Below, one piece after another: positions 1 to 7,787 of a DNA stretch of 64,000 bases. Position 1 is the first letter of the stretch. The number at the start of each line of letters is the position of its first letter. Made by a program: the position numbers and the translations under genes. The notes beneath the pieces were generated by a model. The model made no database searches. It saw nothing but the letters and a program-made list of their open reading frames with translations, and was not told the origin of the DNA. Origin of the DNA: Mycobacterium sp. WUMAC-067. GTDB lineage: Bacteria; Actinomycetota; Actinomycetes; Mycobacteriales; Mycobacteriaceae. The DNA lies in assembly GCF_020217485.1 (NCBI RefSeq), contig NZ_JAEKMI010000025.1, positions 1 through 64,000 of the forward strand. The letters run 5' to 3'.

Positions 1-303
1 TATTACGTAGTTAGTGGGTGTGTGGTTTAAGACGGTGGCCGGATCGTTTACGGATTACGCAACCGCCGTGCCGAATGGATAGAAATGGCCCCCCCTTCCC
101 GTCAGCCGGCGGCCACCGGGCGTTGTCACGGTAAGACGGACGTCAGACCCGAACCGCGACGTTTGAGTTGACGGAATGCGTGTTGGTGTTGGGGTTGCTG
201 CGTGGGGCGAACCCTGCGGCCCCGCGCTCAGCCCCTGGTGGGCGGTTACGTGGGAACCCACGTCGATGAGGATCTGTCCCAAGCCCGGAACCGCCGATGC
301 GAC
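1..303. other. gene-free stretch downstream of the PE19-like gene
   Basis: I see no convincing gene here on either strand. It lies downstream of the PE19-like gene, where the esxM/esxN pair is expected in ESX-5 loci, so it probably contains the spacer in front of an esx gene outside the window. No clear hairpin or repeat was seen. Confidence 0.5.
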
Positions 304-603
304 TCAGCCGGCGGCGGCCGCGTTGGCTGCCTCGGTGGCAGCGTACGAACCGGAGCTCATGGACAGGGTGTTCACGAATTGCTCGTGGATGGCGGCAGCC
401 TGGGCGCTCACCGCCTGGTACATCTGCGCGTGCGCCGCGAACTGAGCCGCGGTCAACGCCGACACCTCGTCGGCAGCAGCGGGTACCACCCCCGTCGTTG
501 GGGCTGCAGCGGCTGCGTTCTGGGCGCTCAAGGTCGACCCGATAGCCTGCAGATTCCCGGCCGCCGCGGCCAAAGCCTCCGGCTGTGTGGTCACGAACGA
601 CAT
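304..603 (-). CDS. PE family protein, PE19-like (ESX-5 associated)
   Basis: This 99-residue protein is a complete PE domain with no extension. It opens with MSFVTTQPEAL, followed by an Ala-rich helical hairpin and a YAATE motif near residue 88 that fits the YxxxD/E type VII secretion signal. PE proteins pair with PPE proteins through this hairpin and leave the cell through ESX-5. The start is supported by a strong AGGAGG ribosome site at 613-618, ten bases before the ATG. Its position at the end of the PPE run matches PE19 in the M. tuberculosis ESX-5 locus; exact orthology is inferred from position. Confidence 0.9.
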   Translation of the reverse strand: MSFVTTQPEALAAAAGNLQAIGSTLSAQNAAAAAPTTGVVPAAADEVSALTAAQFAAHAQMYQAVSAQAAAIHEQFVNTLSMSSGSYAATEAANAAAAG

Positions 604-980
604 ATTTGTTTCCCTCCTAGTTCAAATCCCCGACTCTGCGAGAGTAGATGACTGCGACCCCCGAGGCCGGGGTGGACGCAGCGTGTTTGCAATTGTTCAC
701 GTAGTGGTACGGCGAATTCACTTTCGTTAACGACACAGTAACAGCGTCTGACCTCGACCGCAGCCCTTCGCGCGACAGTCAGAACAAACGGCATCTGGCC
801 CCGGTCGAAAAAGTTGCTGGTAGCCATCGGACAGGTTGCTGCGGCCACGTCGAGCGCCACAACGATCCGACTGCCGACGAACTCGCCGCACCGAGTCATC
901 GCGATGACCTTTGCCACTAGCGCGTCGCTCGCACCTCCTTTCGTCCATTTCAGCTGGTTGATCGCACCGATGGCCGCGGC
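604..980 (-). promoter_or_regulatory. 377-bp leader/promoter region of the PE19-like gene
   Basis: No credible gene lies between the PPE stop and the PE start; the frames that are open here have no recognisable family features. It contains two TTCAC boxes 21 bp apart (695-721), a possible minus-strand -10 (TACTCT, 646-641) and the PE ribosome site. The region probably carries the promoter of the PE19-like gene and of any esx genes beyond it. Confidence 0.5.
695..721 (-). promoter_or_regulatory. pair of 21-bp-phased GTTCAC/ATTCAC boxes (candidate Pho box)
   Basis: GTTCAC at 695-700 and ATTCAC at 716-721 start exactly 21 bp apart, about two helical turns. They resemble the GTTCACC direct-repeat units recognised by actinobacterial PhoB-type regulators. 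The same core and spacing occur four times at 7291-7363. RegX3 control of ESX-5 from a site upstream of pe19 has, to my recollection, been reported in M. tuberculosis. Assignment to RegX3 here is inference. Confidence 0.4.
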
Positions 981-2183
981 TCAGCCGGCGAAGGGTGGTC
1001 GGGCCATGACAGTGGGCCGGAAGCCGTATTTGGGTCCGGCCACGCCGTGTCCGCCGGCACCGGCACCGGCCAACGGCATCCCGCCGAGCAGGTTTCCGGG
1101 TCCACCGGCGGCCTCGGGGGCCGCGCTGATGGTGCTGACCGGAATCGCATGCCCGAGCGCCGGCGCCGCCGCCGGGGCCCCCGACCACGCGACCGGCACC
1201 GACAACTTGCCCCCGATCGAGGCCGCACTGCCCAACGCCGCCACCGGATGCGCCGCCGCAGCCCCCCCACCGAGCATGCCGCCCAAACCACCCAGCGCGG
1301 GCAAGGCCTTGGCCGCCGCCGGGGCCGCACTACCGATCAACCCCAACGACTTCGAGATCTGCACAAAGTTGTTCCCCATACCAATGCTGAAGTACGGCAG
1401 ACCCTCGGTGTTATAGAAGAGGCTGGCGAACGGACTATAGCCATTGACGGCCGTTCCCAGGCTGGTGGGGAAGGTGGTCTGGCCGGTCAACAGGTACCAG
1501 ATGGCAGAGAGTGGATCCGAGCCCTGCGACGTCGCCTGCGTCGTGGCGTTGGTGGTGGGCTGGGCCAGCGACTGCAACACCTTGGACGTGTTGACCGCCG
1601 AGGAATCCGTGGTCGCCTTGGTGACCGCCGCATTCTGAGTGGCCTGCCCCGACGCATTAGTGATCTCGGGAGCCTTCTGAAACGGCGTCTGCTTGGTCGC
1701 CGACGACGACTGACCCGCATACCCATACATCGCACCCGCATCCTGAGCCCAATACTCGCCATACTGGGCCTCCAACTGCGCAATCAACGGCGTGTTCTGC
1801 CCCAACACATTCGTCGCCTGCAACTGAGAGACCTGCATCCGATTCGACGCCACCAACGGCGGCGGCACCGACGCCGACAACGCCGCCTCATACGCCGCCG
1901 CCGCCGCCCGCGCCTGCGTCGCCGCCTCCTCAGCCTGCGCCGCCGCCGAGGTCATCCACGCAACGTACGGCTCCACCGCCTGAGCCATCGTCGCCGACGC
2001 CGAACCCAACCACTCCTCACTACTCAAAGCGGTCACCACCTTCTCGTAAGAAAGCGCCGCCGAATTCAACTCCGCAGCCAACGCACTCCACGCCGACGCC
2101 GCAGACACCAACGAACCCGACCCCGGACCCGAATAAATCCGCGCCGAATTGAACTCCGGCGGAAAAGCCCCATAATCCAGCAC
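981..2183 (-). CDS. PPE-SVP protein, PPE26-like, copy A
   Basis: This is a 400-residue PPE protein. The N-terminal PPE domain (about 180 residues) has the PPE signature at residues 8-10 and a WLGSAS turn near residue 58. A GKLSVPVAW motif in the C-terminal half places it in the SVP subfamily, and the end YGFRPTVMARPPFAG is what I recall for PPE26. The gene starts at GTG (2183) behind AAGGGG. It is almost identical to the gene at 4273-5478: the shared DNA runs from just inside the stop to four codons from the start, while the stop (TGA here, TAG there), start codon and flanks differ. It probably forms a heterodimer with a PE protein for ESX-5 export. Confidence 0.92.
   Translation of the reverse strand: MLDYGAFPPEFNSARIYSGPGSGSLVSAASAWSALAAELNSAALSYEKVVTALSSEEWLGSASATMAQAVEPYVAWMTSAAAQAEEAATQARAAAAAYEAALSASVPPPLVASNRMQVSQLQATNVLGQNTPLIAQLEAQYGEYWAQDAGAMYGYAGQSSSATKQTPFQKAPEITNASGQATQNAAVTKATTDSSAVNTSKVLQSLAQPTTNATTQATSQGSDPLSAIWYLLTGQTTFPTSLGTAVNGYSPFASLFYNTEGLPYFSIGMGNNFVQISKSLGLIGSAAPAAAKALPALGGLGGMLGGGAAAAHPVAALGSAASIGGKLSVPVAWSGAPAAAPALGHAIPVSTISAAPEAAGGPGNLLGGMPLAGAGAGGHGVAGPKYGFRPTVMARPPFAG
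985..2171. repeat. 1187-bp direct repeat, copy A (PPE26-like body)
   Basis: I find no difference from 4277-5463 (offset 3292): all translated frames across both copies agree. The match ends at a base left of the stop codon and at a silent A/G difference at 2172. This implies very recent duplication or gene conversion. Confidence 0.85.
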
Positions 2184-2514
2184 GAATAGCCCCTTAACCT
2201 GTGATCTGCGAATCGACGCGTCGAGTTGCGAAAGACGTTAATGCGCTGGTGGCCGGCCCCGCCCCGCTCGAATGGCGGGCGGCCTTCCGGCCCGCCTCTC
2301 GGGTGGCCGGCGCCATGCGCCGCTCGCCGCCGGCGGACCGCGCGGTGGTCGGCCCGGATAGCGGTCTGGAACTGCGGAAACGGCCGGAACCGAGGGTGCG
2401 CCCGGTCGGGCTACCGCGGTGCGATGTCGTGGTCGCTCGGGGCACGGGTATCGGGGCCGGGGATAAAATCCGGTCGCGGATAAAGGTGAGGGTGCGCATG
2501 CCGAATTCCGCCGC
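2184..2514. other. 331-bp spacer between PPE27-like and PPE26-like copy A
   Basis: I see no gene. The spacer probably carries the promoter of copy A. A short AT-rich element at 2459-2485 (GGGATAAAATCCGG followed by CGCGGATAAAG) recurs with few changes at 4093-4119, upstream of the PPE27-like gene. Confidence 0.45.
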
Positions 2515-3771
2515 TTATCCGGCCGAGGGCGGGCGTGTCAGCACGCTGTAGCGGAATCCGTATTTGTTGACATAACCGGCGGCCGCGCCACGACGACCCA
2601 GCGACCCGGCCGGCATGCCACGCAGCAACCCGTTGGCCGGTCCACCGGTGGTGCCCGTCGCGGCGGCCTGGACGGGGGCGGCCTCCAGCTCCGAGACCGT
2701 CGAAGGACTGACCGCCGAGGTCAGCGTCGCCCAATGCTGGGGCACCGACAACATCCCCACCCGCGCGGCCTGCCCGGCACCGGCGGCAACCCCCCCGCTC
2801 GCATGGCCCAGCCCCCCGCCCAGGTTGCCCAGACCCAAACTTGCGAACTGCGGCGTGGGGAACCACGCACCACCGGCACCCGCCGTGCTACCACCGGGAC
2901 CAGAGGTCAGCTGTTGCGCGATCGATGTGCAAAAGCTGGCCATACCGTTGGAGAAATACGCCAGACCCGTCGTCCGCTTCAGGATCGTGTCGTAGATCGT
3001 GGGGGTCAGCCCCAGCCAGTTGTTGGTGGGGGTCGGCAGCCCGTTCTGCAGCAAGTTCTGAAGCGTGCTCGTGAGCAACCCTGATTCCGAGGCGTTGGTC
3101 ACGGTCGCCGGCGCCTGCGCGGCTTGAGTTGCGCTGAGCGACAAGGCTTGTGGCGACGCCAGCTGTGAGGTCGTTTGTGCGGTGTTGCCCGCCGGCTCGG
3201 CAACCGCCTGGGCCACCGCAGCGGCCTGCCCGGAGTCCCCGTCGGGGGTCGTGGTGTGCGGCGGCGCCGTGAACGGGGCCAACTCCGACGCGGTCAGCGA
3301 CGAGCCGGAGTACCCGTACATCGCCGCGGCGTCCTGGGCCCACATCTCCATGTACTGCGCCTCGGTGGCCGCGATCGCCGGCGTGTTCTGGCCGAGGAAA
3401 TTCGTTGCGACCAGATTCGCCAGCAGCACCCGATTGGTCGCGATCACCGGCGGCGGCACCGTCATCGCAAACGCCGCCTCGAACGCCGCCGCGGCGGCGC
3501 GTGCCTGGCCGGCCGTCTCCTCGGCCTGCGCGGCCAGGATGCTCAGCCAGCTCACATACGGCGTGACCGCAGACAACATCGACGCGGATGCCGGGCCCAC
3601 CCAGGGAGCGTGGGTCAGTTCCGAGATCACCACCGCGTAACCGCTTGCGGCCGTGTCTAACTCGGCGCCGAGTCCATCCCAGGCCGCCGCCGCGGCCATC
3701 ATCGGCCCCGAGCCCGGACCCGCATACATGCGACCGGAATTGACCTCCGGCGGTAATGCCCCGAAGTCCAT
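2515..3771 (-). CDS. PPE-SVP protein, PPE27/PPE25-like
   Basis: This 418-residue PPE protein begins MDFGALPPEVNS, has the WVGPAS turn near residue 58 and carries an SVP motif (GMLSVPQHW) about three quarters along. It ends NKYGFRYSVLTRPPSAG. It is clearly paralogous to the PPE at 5698-6927, with long matching blocks and the same C-terminus, and less like the two PPE26-like proteins. By position it corresponds to PPE27. It lies downstream of a hairpin at 4198-4237, so it probably has its own promoter in the 500-bp gap before it. Confidence 0.9.
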   Translation of the reverse strand: MDFGALPPEVNSGRMYAGPGSGPMMAAAAAWDGLGAELDTAASGYAVVISELTHAPWVGPASASMLSAVTPYVSWLSILAAQAEETAGQARAAAAAFEAAFAMTVPPPVIATNRVLLANLVATNFLGQNTPAIAATEAQYMEMWAQDAAAMYGYSGSSLTASELAPFTAPPHTTTPDGDSGQAAAVAQAVAEPAGNTAQTTSQLASPQALSLSATQAAQAPATVTNASESGLLTSTLQNLLQNGLPTPTNNWLGLTPTIYDTILKRTTGLAYFSNGMASFCTSIAQQLTSGPGGSTAGAGGAWFPTPQFASLGLGNLGGGLGHASGGVAAGAGQAARVGMLSVPQHWATLTSAVSPSTVSELEAAPVQAAATGTTGGPANGLLRGMPAGSLGRRGAAAGYVNKYGFRYSVLTRPPSAG

Positions 3772-4272
3772 GGCTATGAAGCGCCGGGCTCGAACGACAT
3801 GTATCCCCTCGTACGTGGCATTGAGTCGGTGAAATTCAGCATTGGCTTGCTTGGGAAGGCTAAGTGGCCGCCCGGCTTATCGCCGCCTGGTCGCACGGCC
3901 GCTGGTGCGGCGACGGCCGCGCCCAGAGCGGAGTTACGACTCAGCGCCGGCGCGTCGCCGCGCTGGGCCGTGTCGCGCCGCGGCGACCGATTACCTGCGG
4001 GAACACCGCGTCCGTGCCCACCAGGGCGCGCCGTCGTCCCGGGTCGGCGGGCCGATTCCGGGTGTCTGCGCGCAGGTCAAAAGCCCCACCGCGGGATAAA
4101 AATCCGGCCGCAGATAAAGCCGTTGCGAGGTTCGCCGCTGCGGCGACCACCGCGGCCAGCACGACGGCCGCGAACAGGGCGGCAGCTGTCACGACGAAAC
4201 ACGCCCTGCCGCTTTTGCTTTCGGGGCAGGGCGTGTTCTCGATCGCTCCCGGGCTCGCGGGGCCCGGGGAAG
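3772..4272. other. 501-bp spacer with terminator and likely PPE27 promoter
   Basis: No accepted gene. A minus-strand frame here can encode a short hydrophobic Ala/Val stretch (around 4100-4200), but it has no family resemblance and its reading frame is a continuation of an out-of-frame PPE shadow. The spacer holds the hairpin at 4198-4237 and the GGGATAAAAATCCGG element at 4093-4119. Confidence 0.45.
4198..4237 (-). terminator. intrinsic-type hairpin after PPE26-like copy B
   Basis: A perfect 13-bp stem, AACACGCCCTGCC (4198-4210) with GGCAGGGCGTGTT (4225-4237), encloses a 14-nt loop. It begins 35 bp past the stop of the PPE gene at 4273. There is no clear U-tract, as is common for mycobacterial terminators. 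Confidence 0.7.
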
Positions 4273-5478
4273 CTATCCGGCGAAGGGTGGTCGGGCCATG
4301 ACAGTGGGCCGGAAGCCGTATTTGGGTCCGGCCACGCCGTGTCCGCCGGCACCGGCACCGGCCAACGGCATCCCGCCGAGCAGGTTTCCGGGTCCACCGG
4401 CGGCCTCGGGGGCCGCGCTGATGGTGCTGACCGGAATCGCATGCCCGAGCGCCGGCGCCGCCGCCGGGGCCCCCGACCACGCGACCGGCACCGACAACTT
4501 GCCCCCGATCGAGGCCGCACTGCCCAACGCCGCCACCGGATGCGCCGCCGCAGCCCCCCCACCGAGCATGCCGCCCAAACCACCCAGCGCGGGCAAGGCC
4601 TTGGCCGCCGCCGGGGCCGCACTACCGATCAACCCCAACGACTTCGAGATCTGCACAAAGTTGTTCCCCATACCAATGCTGAAGTACGGCAGACCCTCGG
4701 TGTTATAGAAGAGGCTGGCGAACGGACTATAGCCATTGACGGCCGTTCCCAGGCTGGTGGGGAAGGTGGTCTGGCCGGTCAACAGGTACCAGATGGCAGA
4801 GAGTGGATCCGAGCCCTGCGACGTCGCCTGCGTCGTGGCGTTGGTGGTGGGCTGGGCCAGCGACTGCAACACCTTGGACGTGTTGACCGCCGAGGAATCC
4901 GTGGTCGCCTTGGTGACCGCCGCATTCTGAGTGGCCTGCCCCGACGCATTAGTGATCTCGGGAGCCTTCTGAAACGGCGTCTGCTTGGTCGCCGACGACG
5001 ACTGACCCGCATACCCATACATCGCACCCGCATCCTGAGCCCAATACTCGCCATACTGGGCCTCCAACTGCGCAATCAACGGCGTGTTCTGCCCCAACAC
5101 ATTCGTCGCCTGCAACTGAGAGACCTGCATCCGATTCGACGCCACCAACGGCGGCGGCACCGACGCCGACAACGCCGCCTCATACGCCGCCGCCGCCGCC
5201 CGCGCCTGCGTCGCCGCCTCCTCAGCCTGCGCCGCCGCCGAGGTCATCCACGCAACGTACGGCTCCACCGCCTGAGCCATCGTCGCCGACGCCGAACCCA
5301 ACCACTCCTCACTACTCAAAGCGGTCACCACCTTCTCGTAAGAAAGCGCCGCCGAATTCAACTCCGCAGCCAACGCACTCCACGCCGACGCCGCAGACAC
5401 CAACGAACCCGACCCCGGACCCGAATAAATCCGCGCCGAATTGAACTCCGGCGGAAAAGCCCCGTAATCCAACATCAT
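4273..5478 (-). CDS. PPE-SVP protein, PPE26-like, copy B
   Basis: The protein is 401 residues and equals copy A (981-2183) except for one extra N-terminal Met: the gene starts ATGATG behind an AAGGAG ribosome site. PPE signature, WLGSAS turn, GKLSVPVAW motif and the YGFRPTVMARPPFAG end are all present. It sits eight bases after the truncated PE gene and after the PPE25-like gene, the position of PPE26 in M. tuberculosis, so this is probably the ancestral copy and copy A the extra one. A hairpin terminator follows its TAG stop. Confidence 0.92.
   Translation of the reverse strand: MMLDYGAFPPEFNSARIYSGPGSGSLVSAASAWSALAAELNSAALSYEKVVTALSSEEWLGSASATMAQAVEPYVAWMTSAAAQAEEAATQARAAAAAYEAALSASVPPPLVASNRMQVSQLQATNVLGQNTPLIAQLEAQYGEYWAQDAGAMYGYAGQSSSATKQTPFQKAPEITNASGQATQNAAVTKATTDSSAVNTSKVLQSLAQPTTNATTQATSQGSDPLSAIWYLLTGQTTFPTSLGTAVNGYSPFASLFYNTEGLPYFSIGMGNNFVQISKSLGLIGSAAPAAAKALPALGGLGGMLGGGAAAAHPVAALGSAASIGGKLSVPVAWSGAPAAAPALGHAIPVSTISAAPEAAGGPGNLLGGMPLAGAGAGGHGVAGPKYGFRPTVMARPPFAG
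4277..5463. repeat. 1187-bp direct repeat, copy B (PPE26-like body)
   Basis: Partner of 985-2171; identical as far as I can compare. The tract of identity is confined to the coding body, with different start, stop and flanks on the two sides. Confidence 0.85.
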
Positions 5479-5485
5479 TGACTCC

Positions 5486-5659
5486 TTAACCCGTCGCGGC
5501 CGCGTTGGCCGCCTCAGTCACCGCGTACGACCCGGAGCCGGTGCTCAGGGTGTTGACGAACGTTTCGTGGATTGCCGCCGCCTGCGCGCCGACGACCTGA
5601 TACATCTGTGCGTGCGCAGCGAACGGCGCCGCAGTCACCTCCGGGATGAGGTGGATCAT
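5486..5659 (-). pseudogene. truncated PE gene (PE18-like remnant)
   Basis: Fifty-seven residues match only the second half of a PE domain: from TAAPFAAHAQMYQ to the end NTLSTGSGSYAVTEAANAA it parallels residues 50-99 of the PE at 304-603. The first helix (about 45 residues) is missing and replaced by MIHLIPEV. A GGAGG site lies eight bases before the ATG at 5659, so a short product may still be made, and the YAVTE secretion-type motif is kept. Without helix 1 it should not form a normal PE/PPE hairpin pair. It occupies the PE18 position between PPE25-like and PPE26-like genes. Confidence 0.75.
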
Positions 5660-5697
5660 GGGGCATCGCCTCCGTATGTCGAGCTGTCCATGGGGGG

Positions 5698-6927
5698 TCA
5701 TCCGGCCGAGGGCGGGCGTGTCAGCACGCTGTAGCGGAATCCGTATTTGTTGACATAGCCGGCGGAGGCGCCCCGCCGTCCCAGTGCCCCGGCGGGCATG
5801 CCGCGCAGTAGTCCGTTGGCCGGTCCGGTGGTCCCGGTCGCGGCGGCCTGCACGGGGGCGGCCTCCAGCTCCGAGACCGTCGAAGGGCTGACCGCCGAGG
5901 TCAGCGTCGCCCAATGCTGGGGCACCGACAACGTCCCCACCCGCGCGGCCTGCCCGGCACTCGCGGTAACCGCGCTCAGGTGGCCCGCTCCACCACCGAG
6001 GTTGCCCAATCCCAGGTTCGCGAACTGCGGCGTGGGGAACCACGCACCGCCGGCACCCGCCGTGCTACCACCGGGACCAAAGGTCAACTGCTGGGCGATC
6101 GACGACGCGAACTGCCCCATGCCGTTCGAGAAGTACGCCAGACCCGTCGTCCGCTTCAGGATCGTGTCGTAGACAGTGGGATTGAGCCCCAGAAGGTCCT
6201 GCAGCGAGCTCGAGACCCCGGTCGTCGTCGACCCCTGAGCCGATGCGTTCGTCGCCGTGGCCTGGACCTGCATGGCTTGAGCTGTGTTCAGCGTCAACGC
6301 TTGTGGCGAGGCCAGCTGCGACGTGGTTTGTGCGGTGTTGCCCGCCGGCTCGGCGACGGCCTTCGCCACCGCGGCGCCCTGATTGCCGGTTGCGTCCGGG
6401 GCAGTGGTGTTGGGCGGCGGCGCGAACGGGGCCAACTCCGAGGCAGTCGCCGACGATGCGGCGTACCCGTACATCGCCACGGCGTCCTGAGCCCACATCT
6501 CCATGTACTGCGCCTCGGTGGCCGCGATCGCCGGGGTGTTCTGCCCGAAGAAGTTCGTCGCGATCAGATTCGCCAGCAACACCCGATTGGCCGCGATCAC
6601 CGGCGGCGGCACCGTCATCGCAAACGCCGCCTCGAACGCCGCCGCGGCCACCCGGCCCTGGCTGGCGGCCTCTTCGGCCTGCGCGGCCACGGCACTGAGC
6701 CAGCTGATGAACGGGGTGATCGCCGAGATCATCGAGATCGACGCCGGCCCCACCCATGGCCCACTGATGAGCTCCGTGACCACCGAGTTGTAGCCGGTGG
6801 CCGCCACGCCCACCTCGGCCGCGATCTCGTCCCAGGCGGCGGCCGCGGCCATCATCGGCCCCGAGCCCGGACCCGCATACATGCGACCTGAATTGATTTC
6901 GGGCGGTAACGCACCGAACTCAAGCAC
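5698..6927 (-). CDS. PPE-SVP protein, PPE25-like
   Basis: This 409-residue PPE protein begins MLEFGALPPEINSGRM, has a WVGPAS turn near residue 58, an SVP motif (GTLSVPQHW) and the same NKYGFRYSVLTRPPSAG end as the PPE at 2515-3771. It is the first PE/PPE gene after the ferredoxin gene, as PPE25 is after Rv1786 in M. tuberculosis. An unusually long 476-bp gap with a four-box 21-bp repeat array precedes it, suggesting that it opens a separately regulated transcript running through the truncated PE and PPE26-like copy B. Confidence 0.9.
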   Translation of the reverse strand: MLEFGALPPEINSGRMYAGPGSGPMMAAAAAWDEIAAEVGVAATGYNSVVTELISGPWVGPASISMISAITPFISWLSAVAAQAEEAASQGRVAAAAFEAAFAMTVPPPVIAANRVLLANLIATNFFGQNTPAIAATEAQYMEMWAQDAVAMYGYAASSATASELAPFAPPPNTTAPDATGNQGAAVAKAVAEPAGNTAQTTSQLASPQALTLNTAQAMQVQATATNASAQGSTTTGVSSSLQDLLGLNPTVYDTILKRTTGLAYFSNGMGQFASSIAQQLTFGPGGSTAGAGGAWFPTPQFANLGLGNLGGGAGHLSAVTASAGQAARVGTLSVPQHWATLTSAVSPSTVSELEAAPVQAAATGTTGPANGLLRGMPAGALGRRGASAGYVNKYGFRYSVLTRPPSAG

Positions 6928-7403
6928 CTATCCTCCTCAGTCGGCCGAGCCCGCAGGCGATTTCGGCTGGCACATGGGAATCAGTGGTGGCGGTAATCAC
7001 GGCTCTGTAAACGACCCCACCGGTCGATCGCTGCGTCCGCGGGAGCCCGTCAGCGGCCCTTCGGACCGCGACTCGGCCGGCCGGGCGGGCCGGCGCATGC
7101 TGACCAAGGGGCTGCGCCCGGAAAGGTGATCTGCCACCACGCTTCTCGGACGTCTGGTCAAAAACGACATGCACCTTCTGCCTCGGCCAATCCCGTTTTC
7201 AGCAACCGAGCGACAGCCCCGTGTCTTCGAACTGCCGCCCGGCACTGAGATTAGTTCGTTACGGGGCAATCGCCGACACGCAAAGGGCCCTGTTCATTAA
7301 TGGCCAACCACTGTTCATTCCCGGTCGGCAGCAGTTCATACAGGGCAACGGTTTGTTCATTAACCGTTTGCTTTCCACCGCGCCGTGCCGCGGTTTCGCG
7401 CCG
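6928..7403 (-). promoter_or_regulatory. 476-bp control region between ferredoxin and PPE25-like gene
   Basis: No gene is visible. The segment carries the TGTTCATTAA array at 7291-7363. Thirty-eight bases further downstream on the minus strand is a possible -10 (TAATCT, 7253-7248) with no TTGACA-like -35 seventeen bases before it, which would fit an activator-dependent promoter. Confidence 0.5.
7291..7363 (-). promoter_or_regulatory. four TGTTCATTAA-type boxes with exact 21-bp period
   Basis: Boxes start at 7291 (TGTTCATTAA), 7312 (TGTTCATTCC), 7333 (AGTTCATACA) and 7354 (TGTTCATTAA), each 21 bp from the next. Weaker G-rich half-units lie roughly midway (GGCCAAC at 7302, GGTCGGC at 7323), giving a 10-11 bp sub-period. 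This matches the architecture of Pho boxes bound by OmpR/PhoB-family regulators on one DNA face. The bound protein (RegX3 is my candidate) is inferred. Confidence 0.65.
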
Positions 7404-7598
7404 TCAGTCCTCGTCGAGGATCAGCGCCATCTCGGGGCAGGAGGCGACGCCATCGCGAGTCAATTGCTCGTCTTCGGGCCGGACGTCGTGCTCCTGAAGA
7501 ATTGAATAGCCGGACTCGTCAATGGGAAAAAGGTCGGGGTCGACGGCGTAACACTGGGCGTGGCCCACGCATTTCGACTGGTCCAGACGAACCCTCAC
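7404..7598 (-). CDS. [3Fe-4S] ferredoxin paired with CYP143 (Rv1786-like)
   Basis: The 64-residue protein has the P450-type ferredoxin pattern: CVGHAQC near residues 10-16 (His in place of the second Cys ligand, typical of 3Fe-4S clusters) and a distal CPEMA. It should pass electrons to a P450, most plausibly the divergently transcribed CYP143. I chose the GTG at 7598 because AGGGAGG (7604-7610) lies just upstream; an ATG 12 codons earlier is possible. The divergent arrangement with the P450 is the same as in M. tuberculosis. Confidence 0.88.
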   Translation of the reverse strand: MRVRLDQSKCVGHAQCYAVDPDLFPIDESGYSILQEHDVRPEDEQLTRDGVASCPEMALILDED

Positions 7599-7787
7599 GA
7601 ATTCCTCCCTACGCGGCCCGACATTGCGCTTCACGGTCCGATACCCAGATTAGCCGGTCGGTAATGTATCGAAGATGTTCGCCATCGAGAACCGGGCGCC
7701 GAATGGCTCGCATCGGTTCGGGTGCTCGGATCCGTGTTCCTTTGCCCCCCATGCAATATTGATGCGCCCCCAGATGTTGCTGCCGGC

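Noticed and set aside
4080..4200. Possible small hydrophobic membrane protein on the minus strand in the PPE spacer
   Set aside because: The Ala/Val-rich stretch is short, has no own start with a ribosome site, and continues from an out-of-frame PPE shadow.
3799..5481. A 560-codon plus-strand open frame opposite PPE26-like copy B
   Set aside because: It is Arg-rich antisense shadow of the PPE gene; the same frame appears opposite copy A, and no family features or ribosome site support it.
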